DNA from: an uncultured Verrucomicrobia subdivision 3 bacterium
Lineage (GTDB): Bacteria; Verrucomicrobiota; Verrucomicrobiia; Limisphaerales; UBA11358
Length of the DNA: 32,438 nt
Direction of reading: 5' to 3'
Assembly (NCBI GenBank): GCA_903858275.1
Contig: CAIOIC010000074.1
Location: 1 to 32,438, forward strand
The position numbers and the translations under genes were made by a program. This document shows positions 17,751-26,759 of the stretch, piece by piece. Position 1 is the stretch's first letter. Each line of letters starts with the position of its first letter. The notes under the pieces are model-generated. The model made no database searches. It was not told where the DNA came from and saw only the letters and a list, made by a program, of their open reading frames with translations.

Positions 17751-18701
17751 ATGAAAATATTTCTGGTTTTCTCCGCCTTCGCCGTCGCGCTGTTCGCCGG
17801 GTGCGCCAAAAATTCCACCGGCAGTTTCCAGGGCTACATCGAGGGTGAATATGTTTACGTCGCCGCGCCGCTGGGCGGTGCGCTGGCCAATCTCGCCGTG
17901 TCGCGCGGCGATTCCGCGAAGGCCGGCCAAATGCTGTTTGAGTTGGAGCGGCAATCCGAAGCCGCCGCCCTCGCTCAAGCTGGAAAAAATCTTACGCAGG
18001 CGCAGGCTCAGCTGGACGATCTGACCAAAGGCAGGCGCCCGACGGAGATTGCCTCGCTTGAAGCGCAGCGGGAACGGGCGCAGGCGAATCTGAAACTAGC
18101 CGCGGCCGAACTCGCGCGGCGTGAAAAGCTCGGCGGTTCCAATGTGATTTCCAAGGAAGAACTGGATCAGGCTCGCGCGCAAAACGACGCCAGCAAGGCG
18201 CAGGTGAACCAGCTCGCCGCAGATTTGGCGACGGCCAGGCTGGGTGGACGCGACGATGCCATTCGCGCCGCGCAGGCGGCGGTGGAATCGCAAAACGCTG
18301 CCGTGGCCAGGGCGAAGTGGTCCTTCGACCAAAAACAGCAATCCGCGCCCGCCGGCGCGCTGGTTCATGACACGCTTTATCGGGCGGGCGAATTTGTGGC
18401 AGCCGGCAACCCAGTGGTGGTCCTCCTGCCGCCCGCCAATCTGAAAGTGCGCTTCTTCGTGCCGCAGGAAAAACTGGCGGCGATCAAGATCGGCGGAACC
18501 GTCTGCGTGAAGCCCGACGGCGCAGCAAAAACCTTTTCTGCCACTGTTAATTACATTTCCACGCAAGCCGAATACACGCCGCCGGTGATTTTCAGCCGCG
18601 AGACACGGGCGAACCTCGTTTTCATGATCGAGGCGAAATTTTCTCCGGCGGATGCGGCGGAGCTGCGCCCCGGTCAGCCGGTGGATGTGGATTTGAAATG
18701 A
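17751..18701 (+). CDS. HlyD-family membrane fusion lipoprotein (YbhG-like)
   Basis: 316 residues from the ATG at 17751, starting a lipoprotein signal (MKIFLVFSAFAVALFAGC, lipobox FAGC). It has the fusion-protein order: lipoyl half-motif (YIEGEYVYVAAPLGGALANL), a long alpha-hairpin rich in Ala, Gln and Glu (about residues 60-190, with ARREKLGGSNVISKEELDQA), the second lipoyl half (GALVHDTLYRAGEFVAAGNP) and a beta-barrel domain (LKVRFFVPQEKLAAI). It would bridge the ABC transporter and the TolC duct across the periplasm. Gene order with the next two genes is like E. coli ybhGFSR, though with a single permease. Its stop overlaps the ATPase start (ATGA). Confidence 0.88.
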   Translation: MKIFLVFSAFAVALFAGCAKNSTGSFQGYIEGEYVYVAAPLGGALANLAVSRGDSAKAGQMLFELERQSEAAALAQAGKNLTQAQAQLDDLTKGRRPTEIASLEAQRERAQANLKLAAAELARREKLGGSNVISKEELDQARAQNDASKAQVNQLAADLATARLGGRDDAIRAAQAAVESQNAAVARAKWSFDQKQQSAPAGALVHDTLYRAGEFVAAGNPVVVLLPPANLKVRFFVPQEKLAAIKIGGTVCVKPDGAAKTFSATVNYISTQAEYTPPVIFSRETRANLVFMIEAKFSPADAAELRPGQPVDVDLK

Positions 18702-19621
18702 ATTCCGCCTTCGCCATTGACGTGCGCGGCGTCACGAAGAAATTCGGAACGCGCACGGTCGTCAACAACATCGCCATGCAGGTTCGCCCCGGCGAGATTT
18801 ACGGCTTCCTCGGCCCGAACGGCAGCGGCAAGACGACCTTTCTGCGGATGCTTTGCGGCTTGCTCACGCCGGATGGCGGCGAGGGAAAATGCCTCGGCTT
18901 GGATTTTCGCCGAGAATCGGCCGAGATCAAAAAGCATGTCGGTTACATGACGCAAAAGTTTTCGTTCTATGAAGACCTGACCATTGAGGAAAACCTGGAT
19001 TTCATCGCGCGGCTGTATGACGTTCCGCAGCGCCAGGCAGCCATAGAAAAAAGTCTGGCCCGACTCGGCATGGTTGAGCGGCGCCGGCAGCTCGCGGGAA
19101 CCCTGTCCGGTGGTTGGAAACAGCGACTCGCCCTCGCGGCGTGCCTGATTCACGAGCCGCAACTGCTGCTGCTCGACGAGCCGACTGCCGGCGTGGATCC
19201 GAAGGCGCGGCGTGATTTTTGGGAGGAAATCCACAAGCTGGCCGCCGAGGGGCTGACGTTTCTCATCACCACGCATTACATGGACGAGGCCTCACGCTGC
19301 CATCGGCTGGGTTACATCGCCTACGGCAATCTGCTGGCGCACGGCACGGTGGACGAGGTGGTGAAGGCCGGCGGACTGACGACGTGGGAAGTTTCCGGCG
19401 AAAACCTGGCGACGCTTGCCGATAAACTACGCCGGTTGTCCGGCGTGGAACAGGTGGTGGCATTTGGAACCGTCCTGCATGTGAGCGGTCGCGATGCCGG
19501 AAAACTGCGCGCCGCCATTGCGCCTTTAATGTCGGATGCCCATCACTGGACGCAAATTGAATCGGGCTTGGAAGATGTGTTCATCAGCCTGATGGAAACG
19601 GCGAAGGACAACTTTGCGTGA
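18698..19621 (+). CDS. ABC transporter ATP-binding protein (YbhF-like, single domain)
   Basis: 307 residues that power the exporter. Walker A LGPNGSGKTT with K45, Q-loop MTQKFSFYEDLT, signature LSGGWKQRLALA, Walker B LLLLDEPTAGVDP and H-loop ITTHYMDEA are all intact. A C-terminal extension after residue 220 is typical of ATPases of ABC-2 drug or polymer exporters. Translationally coupled to the fusion protein by ATGA. E. coli YbhF carries two such domains, this protein one, so it should act as a homodimer. A 156-base palindromic spacer separates it from its permease. Confidence 0.94.
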   Translation: MNSAFAIDVRGVTKKFGTRTVVNNIAMQVRPGEIYGFLGPNGSGKTTFLRMLCGLLTPDGGEGKCLGLDFRRESAEIKKHVGYMTQKFSFYEDLTIEENLDFIARLYDVPQRQAAIEKSLARLGMVERRRQLAGTLSGGWKQRLALAACLIHEPQLLLLDEPTAGVDPKARRDFWEEIHKLAAEGLTFLITTHYMDEASRCHRLGYIAYGNLLAHGTVDEVVKAGGLTTWEVSGENLATLADKLRRLSGVEQVVAFGTVLHVSGRDAGKLRAAIAPLMSDAHHWTQIESGLEDVFISLMETAKDNFA

Positions 19622-19635
19622 AATGACTAATTTCT

Positions 19636-19758
19636 AAATCCTAATGTCTAAAGAATTTCAAACGACAAATGCGGAGTGGGCTGGAAGCGCGTGGCGCGTC
19701 GCCTCAGCATTCGGGTTTTGTCATTCTTTAGACATTAAGATTTCGTCCTTAGACATTA
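19636..19758. repeat. Long imperfect palindrome inside the exporter operon
   Basis: A 21-base arm (19636-19656, containing TAATGTCTAAAGAAT) returns in reverse complement at 19723-19743 with one mismatch. The homology continues inward imperfectly (AAACGACAAATGC against GCATTCGGGTTTTGTC), and a further partial copy, TTAGACATTA, follows at 19749-19758. The core is GC-rich. It has the look of a dispersed REP/MITE-type element or a strong mRNA hairpin; it encodes nothing visible. Confidence 0.75.
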
Positions 19759-19777
19759 CGTCGCCGGAGGCGTCATC

Positions 19778-20908
19778 ATGAGCTTTAGCTTCCAACGCTT
19801 TTGGGCCATTGTCCTGAAGGAGTTCATCCAGATGCGGCGCGATCGGCTGACGTTCGGGATGATGGTCGGCATTCCGATGATTCAGCTCATCCTCTTTGGT
19901 TTTGCCATCAACTCCAACCCGAAGCACCTGCCCACGGCGGTCTATGCGGCGGACAACAGCCCTTTTTCGCGCACGCTCGTCTGGGCGTTGCGGAACAGCA
20001 GCTACTTCGACATTACCCGCGAGGCGCACAGCGCGGCGGAAATCCAGACGCTGCTCGCGGAAAACAAAATTCAATTTGCCGTGACCGTGCCGGTGGATTT
20101 CTCGCGGCAACTGTTGCGCGGTGAAAAACCGGATTTGCTCATCGAAGCCGATGCCACGGATCCCTCGGCGGTCGGCTACGCCTCGGCGACGATTTCCGCG
20201 CTGGCGACCTCCGTGCTGAACCGCGACCTCACCGGGCCCAACACTCATCTGCGCGCCGGGACGCCACCGTTCAATCTCGTCGCCCATCAGCACTATAATC
20301 CCGAGAGCATCACGCAATACAACATCGTGCCCGGCCTGATGGGCGTGATGCTCACCATGACCATGATCATCATCACCGGCCTCGCCATCACGCGTGAACG
20401 CGAGCGCGGCACGATGGAAAACCTGCTCTCCACGCCGGCGCATCCGGGCGAGGTCATTGTCGGCAAAATCGTGCCCTACATCATGGTCGGCTATGTGCAG
20501 GTGGCGCTAATTCTGCTGGCGTCGAAATTCCTCTTCAACGTGCCGTTCATCGGCAGCGTGTCGTTGCTGGTGGCGCTGGTGTTTCCGTTCATCGTGGCGA
20601 ACCTTGCGGTGGGCATCACGTTTTCGACCATCGCCCAGAATCAGTTGCAAGCGGTGCAGATGGCGTTTTTCTTTTTCCTGCCGTCGCTCCTGCTGTCGGG
20701 CTACATGTTCCCTTTCCGCGGAATGCCCGATTGGGCGCAGGACATTGGCGAATGCCTGCCACTCACGCATTTCCTCCGCATCGTGCGCGGCATCTTGCTC
20801 AAGGGCAACGGACTGGCCGAGTGCGCGCCGGACTTGTGGCCCATCGCACTGTTCGTGGCGGTGATGCTGACCATCGCCGTGAAACGCTACCGCCAAACTT
20901 TGGATTGA
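19778..20908 (+). CDS. ABC-2 type transporter permease (YbhS/YhhJ-like)
   Basis: 376 residues, membrane-spanning half of the exporter. Topology is that of ABC-2 exporters: a first helix after FQRFWAIVLKEFIQMRRDR (residues 25-45), a large periplasmic domain (to about 170), then five helices from LMGVMLTMTMIIITGLAI onward, with the family motif ITRERERGTMENLLSTP and the late YMFPFRGMPDWAQ. GGAGG at 19766-19770 lies seven bases before the ATG, the clearest ribosome-binding site in the operon, as expected for a gene cut off from its upstream partner by a long hairpin. Presumably a homodimer, since the second permease of ybhGFSR is absent. Confidence 0.92.
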   Translation: MSFSFQRFWAIVLKEFIQMRRDRLTFGMMVGIPMIQLILFGFAINSNPKHLPTAVYAADNSPFSRTLVWALRNSSYFDITREAHSAAEIQTLLAENKIQFAVTVPVDFSRQLLRGEKPDLLIEADATDPSAVGYASATISALATSVLNRDLTGPNTHLRAGTPPFNLVAHQHYNPESITQYNIVPGLMGVMLTMTMIIITGLAITRERERGTMENLLSTPAHPGEVIVGKIVPYIMVGYVQVALILLASKFLFNVPFIGSVSLLVALVFPFIVANLAVGITFSTIAQNQLQAVQMAFFFFLPSLLLSGYMFPFRGMPDWAQDIGECLPLTHFLRIVRGILLKGNGLAECAPDLWPIALFVAVMLTIAVKRYRQTLD

Positions 20909-20985
20909 CAATTTTTGAGCGGTCGTTCCTCCGTTGGCCGCGCCATGCTTGCAAATTCAGGCGTTTTGGTTATTCCTTGTTCAAG

Positions 20986-22554
20986 ATGTTTCGACCCTGT
21001 GGCCTGCTGATTTTGATTGGAAGTTTGCTGACCGCCTCGGTCGGGCTCGCGGCTGAATCTGCCGAGGTGAACCTTGACTATGTAGCCCAGCGGGCCTTGG
21101 ACCGCGCCCGCACGCCGTTTCGCTCCCCGCGCGCTGACCTACCAAAAGTCCTGCGCCAGGACAATCTCGACTACGACAAATACCGCGAAATCCGTTTCCG
21201 TCGCGACCGGGCACTCTGGGCGGCGGACAAGCTGCCGTTCCGCGTGGAATTTTTTCACCCCGGCTATCTGTATCAGGAGCCGGTGCATGTGAATGAATTC
21301 ACGCTGACCCACACGCAGCCCATCCGCTTCGTTCAGGATTTTTTCGATTACGGCAAGCTGAACATCGCCAGTCAGATTCCGACGAAGACCGGCTATGCGG
21401 GGTTTCGCGTGTTGTATCCGCTGAACAAACCGGAGCAAATGGACGAACTCGGCGCATTCCTCGGCGCGAGCTATTTCCGGTTGCTGGGTAAAAATCTGCG
21501 TTACGGCGAATCGGCGCGCGGTCTGGCGCTCGACTCCGGCGAAGGCGACCGGGGTGAAGAGTTTCCCATCTTCACCGACTGGTGGCTGGGCAAACCGAGT
21601 AGCGGCGATACAGAGCTGCGACTTTACGCGATTCTCGACAGCGTGAGCTGCGTTGGTGCGTATGAGTTCTTCATCAAGCCCGGCGACACGACCACGGCCA
21701 ACATCAAGGCCGTTCTATATTTTCGCGAGACGAATAATGTTCTGGCCGTGGACAAAAACCGCAAGCCCATCAAGACCATCGGCCTGGCCCCGCTGACCAG
21801 CATGTTCTGGTTTGGCAAGGACACGGAACGCAAGTTTGATGACTATCGCTCGGAGGTTCACGACAGCGACGGGCTGCTGGTTCATATGGGCAATGGCGAA
21901 ACCTTCTGGCGGCCGCTCGACAATCCGCCAACGACACGCCATCAGGTTTTCCACGCGCCGGGCATCAAGGGTTTCGGACTGCTGCAACGTGAGCGGACGT
22001 TCGCGGCGTATCAGGATATGTTCAATGTTTACCATCAGGTGCCGAGCGTGTGGGTGGAACCGCAAGGCAACTGGGGCGAGGGTGATCTGCACCTGGTTGA
22101 ATTAAGCACGACTTACGAAGGCTTGGATAACATCGTAGCGTTCTGGGATCCGAAGAACAAACCCGCGCCGCTCCAGCCGTTCCGCTTTGGCTACACGCTG
22201 CACTGGGAAGGCGGCGAGGCGGATATGAAGCGTTCGGAGAACCGCGTCGTCTCCACGCGCATCGGGCCGGACGCGCAGTTTGCCGGCGCACGGCAGTTCG
22301 TGATTGATTTCGACGGACCGAAGTTTGATGCGATTCCCGAAAGCCAGCCGCCGGTGGCTATCGCCAATTGCAGCGCCGGCGCGAGCATCGTGGATGCGCT
22401 CGTCGTGCGGAATCCATTTGCCGGCAACTGGCGGGTCATCTTGAAAATGCTGCCGAAGGCCGGCAGCAAGGAGGCGATTGATCTGCGCTGCTCGTTGCAG
22501 CAGGGCACGAATGTCGTCGGTGAAACCTGGGTTTATCAATGGAGCCAACCCTGA
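20986..22554 (+). CDS. opgG: Periplasmic glucan biosynthesis protein OpgG (MdoG)
   Basis: 522 residues from the ATG at 20986, which begins a signal peptide (MFRPCGLLILIGSLLTASVGLA). OpgG acts in the periplasm on the beta-1,2-glucan backbone made by OpgH. Family blocks: LDYVAQRALDRARTPF at the mature start, LPKVLRQDNLDYDKYREIRF, FQVEFFHPG-like FRVEFFHPGYLYQEPV, ASYFRLLGKNLRYGESARGL, FWFGKDTERKFDDYRSEVHDSDGLL, and DMFNVYHQVPSVWVEPQGNWGEG followed by LVELSTTYEGLDNIVAFW. OpgG/OpgD proteins have been assigned to glycoside hydrolase family GH186. Length matches E. coli (511). Overlaps the next gene by 16 bases, so it heads a coupled opg operon. Confidence 0.95.
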   Translation: MFRPCGLLILIGSLLTASVGLAAESAEVNLDYVAQRALDRARTPFRSPRADLPKVLRQDNLDYDKYREIRFRRDRALWAADKLPFRVEFFHPGYLYQEPVHVNEFTLTHTQPIRFVQDFFDYGKLNIASQIPTKTGYAGFRVLYPLNKPEQMDELGAFLGASYFRLLGKNLRYGESARGLALDSGEGDRGEEFPIFTDWWLGKPSSGDTELRLYAILDSVSCVGAYEFFIKPGDTTTANIKAVLYFRETNNVLAVDKNRKPIKTIGLAPLTSMFWFGKDTERKFDDYRSEVHDSDGLLVHMGNGETFWRPLDNPPTTRHQVFHAPGIKGFGLLQRERTFAAYQDMFNVYHQVPSVWVEPQGNWGEGDLHLVELSTTYEGLDNIVAFWDPKNKPAPLQPFRFGYTLHWEGGEADMKRSENRVVSTRIGPDAQFAGARQFVIDFDGPKFDAIPESQPPVAIANCSAGASIVDALVVRNPFAGNWRVILKMLPKAGSKEAIDLRCSLQQGTNVVGETWVYQWSQP

Positions 22555-23186
22555 AAATCCTGCCTGACGTTTCCGGCGAGATCGCCGGGCGTTCGCTGGA
22601 GGAATGGAACGCGGCTTACGTGAAGGTGGAAAACTACTTTCATGCGCTGCGCATCCGCAACAAGCCGCTGCTCGGCCAGCTTGTCCTGCGCGTGCTGGAA
22701 CGCGCCCAACGACGCGCGCCCGCCGAACCGGGGCGCTCCGCCACCGAACTGGCCGCCGAGGAAATGGACCTTATTGTCACGGACTGGTTCGCGGAAGTCC
22801 TGCAGACTTCGCCTATCGGCAGCGAGCATACGCTCTCGACTCGTGGCCGACTCGCGCTGCTGCTCGCGGATATGCCAGGCAAATGGCAGGACCAGTTTCT
22901 CCGCCCCGGCCCGTGGCCCCGGGAATTCGTCGATTCCATGCGCGAGAGCTTCTTTCGCGCCGGTCCGGATTTTCAATTATCAAAAATGGCGCCGCGCCCG
23001 CTTGACCTCGGCCCGCTCACGACGCTCACCAATTTTGGCCGGCTGCCTTACGTTCGCATGGCCCTGGTGTGGGCCGGATATGCGCTGCTGCTGGTATTGA
23101 TTTTCTGGCTGACGCACGGCGGGATTAAGACGGTGAAAGATTATTTTCAAGAAGATTTGCAGTTGCTGATTGACTGGTTCAAATAA
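22539..23186 (+). CDS. Small membrane protein between opgG and opgH, unknown function
   Basis: 215 residues. I do not recognise a domain. It starts 16 bases inside opgG and ends one base before opgH, so its expression is tied to both. Residues 1-165 are soluble and charged (VENYFHALRIRNKPLLGQLV, ELAAEEMDLIVTDWFAEVLQ), followed by one strong transmembrane helix (about 173-190, VRMALVWAGYALLLVLIFWL) and a short tail with HGGIKTVKDYF. No signal peptide; the long N-terminal part is probably cytoplasmic. E. coli OpgH carries a cytoplasmic region of about 140 residues before its first helix, which this OpgH lacks, so the protein may be a separate equivalent. That is inference; no sequence similarity was seen. 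Confidence 0.8.
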   Translation: MEPTLKILPDVSGEIAGRSLEEWNAAYVKVENYFHALRIRNKPLLGQLVLRVLERAQRRAPAEPGRSATELAAEEMDLIVTDWFAEVLQTSPIGSEHTLSTRGRLALLLADMPGKWQDQFLRPGPWPREFVDSMRESFFRAGPDFQLSKMAPRPLDLGPLTTLTNFGRLPYVRMALVWAGYALLLVLIFWLTHGGIKTVKDYFQEDLQLLIDWFK

Positions 23187-23187
23187 A

Positions 23188-25347
23188 ATGCCCAGCGAAC
23201 CGACCATCATTGAAGCTTCCACCCCGCGCCTGCGGCGGGGCTGGCGGCTGTTCCTGTTTTTTTCTTCGGCGGTGCTGCTGACTGGCGCGGTCTCGATGTT
23301 ATTTGCAGACTTGCTTTACCGCACGGGCTGGAGCGCCTCGCGCACGGTTCTGCTGGTGTTGTTCATCGTTTTGTTTCTGCTTACTTCCATCGGCTGCATG
23401 CACGGCGTGTATGGATTTTTTATCCGCATTTTTGGATCGCACCGCCGCATCACCGGACTGAAGCCGTTCAAGGGCCAAAAAATCGACGGCGTCAGCACTG
23501 CCATCATCTTCCCGATTTACAACGAGGATTCCGTTCGCGTGCTGGAGGGCCTGCGGGCAACCTACGAATCGCTCGAACGCACCGGCCAGCTTGATCAATT
23601 TGACTTCTTCATCTTGAGCGACTCGACGAATCCCGACCGCTGGATTGAGGAGGAAAAGAACTGGTGCGAACTCGTCCGCGACCTCGATGCGCTCGGGAAA
23701 ATTTATTACCGACGCCGGCTGTTCAACGAGGAGCGCAAGAGCGGCAACGTCCGCGACTTCCTGAACACCTGGGGCAAGCGCTACCGCTACTTCGTTTGCT
23801 GTGACGCCGACAGCGTGATGCGCGGCGAAACGCTCGTCGATTTGGTCAAGCTGATGGAGGCGCACCTGAACGTCGGCTTGATTCAGACCGTGCCTGCGCT
23901 CGTGAACGCTGAATCACTGTTCGGGCGCATCCAGCAATTTGCCAATCGCCTCTATGCTCCGGTTTTCATTTCTGGATTGAATTACTGGGCGCTCGACTTC
24001 GGAAATTACTGGGGCCACAACGCCATCATCCGCACCGAGCCGTTCATGCAGTATTGCGACCTGCCGCAACTACCCGGCCGCAAACCGTTCGGCGGGCAAA
24101 TCCTCTCGCATGATTTCGTTGAGGCTGCCCTGATGCTTCGTGAAAACTGGGCGGTCTGGCTCGCCTACGACCTCGAAGGCTCCTATGAAGAAGCCCCGCA
24201 AGCGTTGATTGAAAACGCCCAGCGCGAACGGCGCTGGTGTCAGGGCAATTTGCAGCACAGCCTCGTCCTCTTCGCCAAAGGGTTGCGCGGCGTGAGCCGG
24301 ATGCATCTGATCCTGGGGATTTTCGGCTATGTCGCGAGCCCGCTGTGGCTGGCGTTTCTCATCACGTTCGACTGGATTTATTGTTTCCAAAAATATACCG
24401 GTCTTTCGGAAATTCCTGTGCAGGCCTTCAATCCGTATCTCGCGAATTGGAGCGGCACGGCGCATGCGTTGCTGATTTTTATCATCTGCATGGTGGTCAT
24501 CATGCTGCCAAAATTCCTCTCGCTGATTGACCTCGCTCGCGACTGGCCGCGCCGCAAGGAATTCGGCGGGCTGCTCAATGCCACCGGCGGCGTGGTTTGT
24601 GAAACCCTTTTTTCCACGCTGCACGCGCCGCTGCTCATGCTCTGGCACACGCGGTTTGTGCTGACCAATGTCGCCGGCATCAGCGTCGCCTGGACCACGC
24701 AAAAACGCACCGCCGACGGCACGAGCTGGCTCTACGCGGCGCAGCGGCATTGGGGCCACACGCTGATTGGCGTGGCATGGGGCTGGTTCACCTGGAAGCT
24801 GGATCCGGGATTGTTCTGGTGGTTCACGCCGGTGCTGGCGGGCATGGTTTTTTCCGTTCCGTTGAGCGTGCTGACCAGTCGCGGCCACCTCGGCGCCCGG
24901 GCGAAGAGCGCCGGATTGTTTCTGACGCCGGAAGAAACCCGTCCGCCGATGGAACTCATCTCGCTCCGTTCGCGCATGAAAATCCACGAGTTGACCGGGG
25001 ACGAATCCGAGGCCAACCGCGCCCGCGCCCATGCCGGCCTCGCCGCCGCCGTGCTGGATCCGTATGTGAACGCCATCCACGTCACGCTGCTGCGCGAGAA
25101 ACAGTTGAATCCCATCTATGCCGAACATTTCACGCGCATCGGCGCCGGCAGCGAGGCGGTGCGTGAGCTGGGTGAAAAGCTGCTGGCGGCCGGCCCGGAA
25201 AAGCTGAAGTCGTCCGAACGCATGGCGGTGATGGCCGACCAGCGCGTGATGGTGTGGCTGCATCAGCAGGCGTGGCTGCGTCCGGAAGAGAAACTGGCGC
25301 CGTGGTGGCGCGCGATGATCCGCGAGTTCAGCCACCGGGAAAATTAA
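23188..25347 (+). CDS. opgH: Glucosyltransferase OpgH (MdoH)
   Basis: 719 residues, inner-membrane GT2 enzyme that polymerises UDP-glucose into beta-1,2-linked glucan and passes it to the periplasm. GT2 residues are present: FPIYNED near 110, D145 in LSDST, DAD at 206-208, D309 in SHDFVEA, and QRERRW ending at W350. Two N-terminal helices (about 20-42 and 53-78) and a cluster after 365 give the multi-pass membrane part; HNAIIR and EETRPP-type segments match OpgH. Start: ATG at 23188, not the TTG at 23170, placing it one base after the preceding stop. Compared with E. coli (847) it lacks most of the long cytoplasmic N-terminus. Confidence 0.95.
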   Translation: MPSEPTIIEASTPRLRRGWRLFLFFSSAVLLTGAVSMLFADLLYRTGWSASRTVLLVLFIVLFLLTSIGCMHGVYGFFIRIFGSHRRITGLKPFKGQKIDGVSTAIIFPIYNEDSVRVLEGLRATYESLERTGQLDQFDFFILSDSTNPDRWIEEEKNWCELVRDLDALGKIYYRRRLFNEERKSGNVRDFLNTWGKRYRYFVCCDADSVMRGETLVDLVKLMEAHLNVGLIQTVPALVNAESLFGRIQQFANRLYAPVFISGLNYWALDFGNYWGHNAIIRTEPFMQYCDLPQLPGRKPFGGQILSHDFVEAALMLRENWAVWLAYDLEGSYEEAPQALIENAQRERRWCQGNLQHSLVLFAKGLRGVSRMHLILGIFGYVASPLWLAFLITFDWIYCFQKYTGLSEIPVQAFNPYLANWSGTAHALLIFIICMVVIMLPKFLSLIDLARDWPRRKEFGGLLNATGGVVCETLFSTLHAPLLMLWHTRFVLTNVAGISVAWTTQKRTADGTSWLYAAQRHWGHTLIGVAWGWFTWKLDPGLFWWFTPVLAGMVFSVPLSVLTSRGHLGARAKSAGLFLTPEETRPPMELISLRSRMKIHELTGDESEANRARAHAGLAAAVLDPYVNAIHVTLLREKQLNPIYAEHFTRIGAGSEAVRELGEKLLAAGPEKLKSSERMAVMADQRVMVWLHQQAWLRPEEKLAPWWRAMIREFSHREN

Positions 25348-25473
25348 GTGGATTCCGGTTGGAACCCAAGCTTTGTGGCCCAATATCTTTAACGAATCCG
25401 TGGCTGTGCCGGAGCAACCAATTGTTCAGCCAAACGCACTTGCACCCGTGCCGGATTTGCCATAAGTAACACG

Positions 25474-26685
25474 ATGATGCGGCGAATCAAATCCTTACTC
25501 CACGGGCTGGCGCTCCTGCTCCCGTTCGTTGCCGCCGCCCAGATTGACCCGGTCAAACGCGACCTCTTCCAGTTCGGCTACAACCAGCCGCTCGAAGGCC
25601 GCGCGCCGGTGGCGGGCTATGCTTATTTCTACCACAACCAGCCGGATTTCCTTCGCACCAACCTCACGCTGCGGATTGCGCTCGCGCCGGTGTATCTCGA
25701 TTCCGAACTCGGTTTTGTCCACGGCCTCGGCCCGAACACGGATTTTGGGATTGGCGTGGCCGGCGGCGGTTTTGCCGACAGCTACAACGAAATCCGCGGC
25801 GGCAAATGGATTGAGGGGGAATCCTTCGACGGCCACGGCGCGGAAGTTTCCGCCAGCGTGTATCACCTGATCAATCCCGGCGATTTGATTCCGCTGAATC
25901 TGGTTTTGCGCGGCGCGGCGCATTATTCCGCCTATGATGGCGGCGACAACATGGCGGCGAACTTTCATCCGCCCGAGGACGGTGCGAATTACAGCGTCCG
26001 CACCGGCCTGCGCTACGGCGGCATCGAGCCGACGCTGTTTCCCGAGCTCGCGATGGAACTGGCCGTGTGGTATGAAGGCCAGTTCCGCACCCATCCCGGC
26101 GCGTATGGGTTCAACGGCGACCGCGAACTGGAATCCGCCACGCATCTGTTCTGGGCCTCGGCGGCGCTGTCCTACACGCTGCCGGAGAGCAAACAGAATT
26201 TTTTTGTGCGCCTCGTCGCCGGCACCAGCACGGACGCCGACCGGATGAGCGCGTATCGTCTCGGCGGTTTCCTGCCGCTCATCGCGGAATATCCGCTGTC
26301 ATTGCCCGGCTTTTATTTTCAAGAGTTAAGCGCACGGCAATTTGCGCTGGTAAACGCCAGCTATCTTTTGCCGGTTACGCCCAACCAGCAGTGGAATCTG
26401 ATTTTCAACGGCGCCACGGCGGGCATCAATTATCTGGCCGGCACGGAGCAGGCGGGCAGCTGGGTCAGCGGCGTCGGTGGGGGTATTTTGTATCGCTCGC
26501 CATCCAACCGGTTCAAATGCATCGCGACTTACGCTTACGGCATCGATGCATTCCGCTCCAGCGGGCGCGGGGCAAGCAGCATCAGTTTTCTGCTGCAAAT
26601 CGATCTCGCACGCCACTCCGGCGATAAGTTTAACACCGCTCAACCCAATCATTGGAGCGGTTGGAACTGGCTGCTGGGCCGGTGA
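25474..26685 (+). CDS. Outer-membrane beta-barrel protein, unknown function
   Basis: 403 residues with a signal peptide (LHGLALLLPFVAAA) after a basic start; ATGs at 25474 and 25477 are both possible. The mature chain is rich in Tyr, Phe, Gly and Asn with alternating strands (VAGYAYFYHN, LTLRIALAPVYLDSELG, FVRLVAGTSTD, RFKCIATYAYGIDAF). The late part, with RLGG in YRLGGFLPL, ALVNASYLLPV and GSWVSGVGGGILYRSP, resembles the C-terminal barrel of bacterial surface-antigen/Omp85-like proteins. It follows opgH by 126 bases on the same strand, so it could be an outer-membrane partner of the glucan genes, but I see no direct proof. The barrel ends with a non-standard GR tail rather than an aromatic residue. 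Confidence 0.72.
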   Translation: MMRRIKSLLHGLALLLPFVAAAQIDPVKRDLFQFGYNQPLEGRAPVAGYAYFYHNQPDFLRTNLTLRIALAPVYLDSELGFVHGLGPNTDFGIGVAGGGFADSYNEIRGGKWIEGESFDGHGAEVSASVYHLINPGDLIPLNLVLRGAAHYSAYDGGDNMAANFHPPEDGANYSVRTGLRYGGIEPTLFPELAMELAVWYEGQFRTHPGAYGFNGDRELESATHLFWASAALSYTLPESKQNFFVRLVAGTSTDADRMSAYRLGGFLPLIAEYPLSLPGFYFQELSARQFALVNASYLLPVTPNQQWNLIFNGATAGINYLAGTEQAGSWVSGVGGGILYRSPSNRFKCIATYAYGIDAFRSSGRGASSISFLLQIDLARHSGDKFNTAQPNHWSGWNWLLGR

Positions 26686-26759
26686 AGCGTATCTGGTTCC
26701 ATCAGGAATCGTGGCTTTACTAGCGCGGTTTTAATCGTCAGGCTTCGAGTGAAAATCTT

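Noticed and set aside
24070..25383. 437-codon minus-strand frame opposite opgH
   Set aside because: Shadow of OpgH; composition (Arg, Gln, His) unlike a folded protein.
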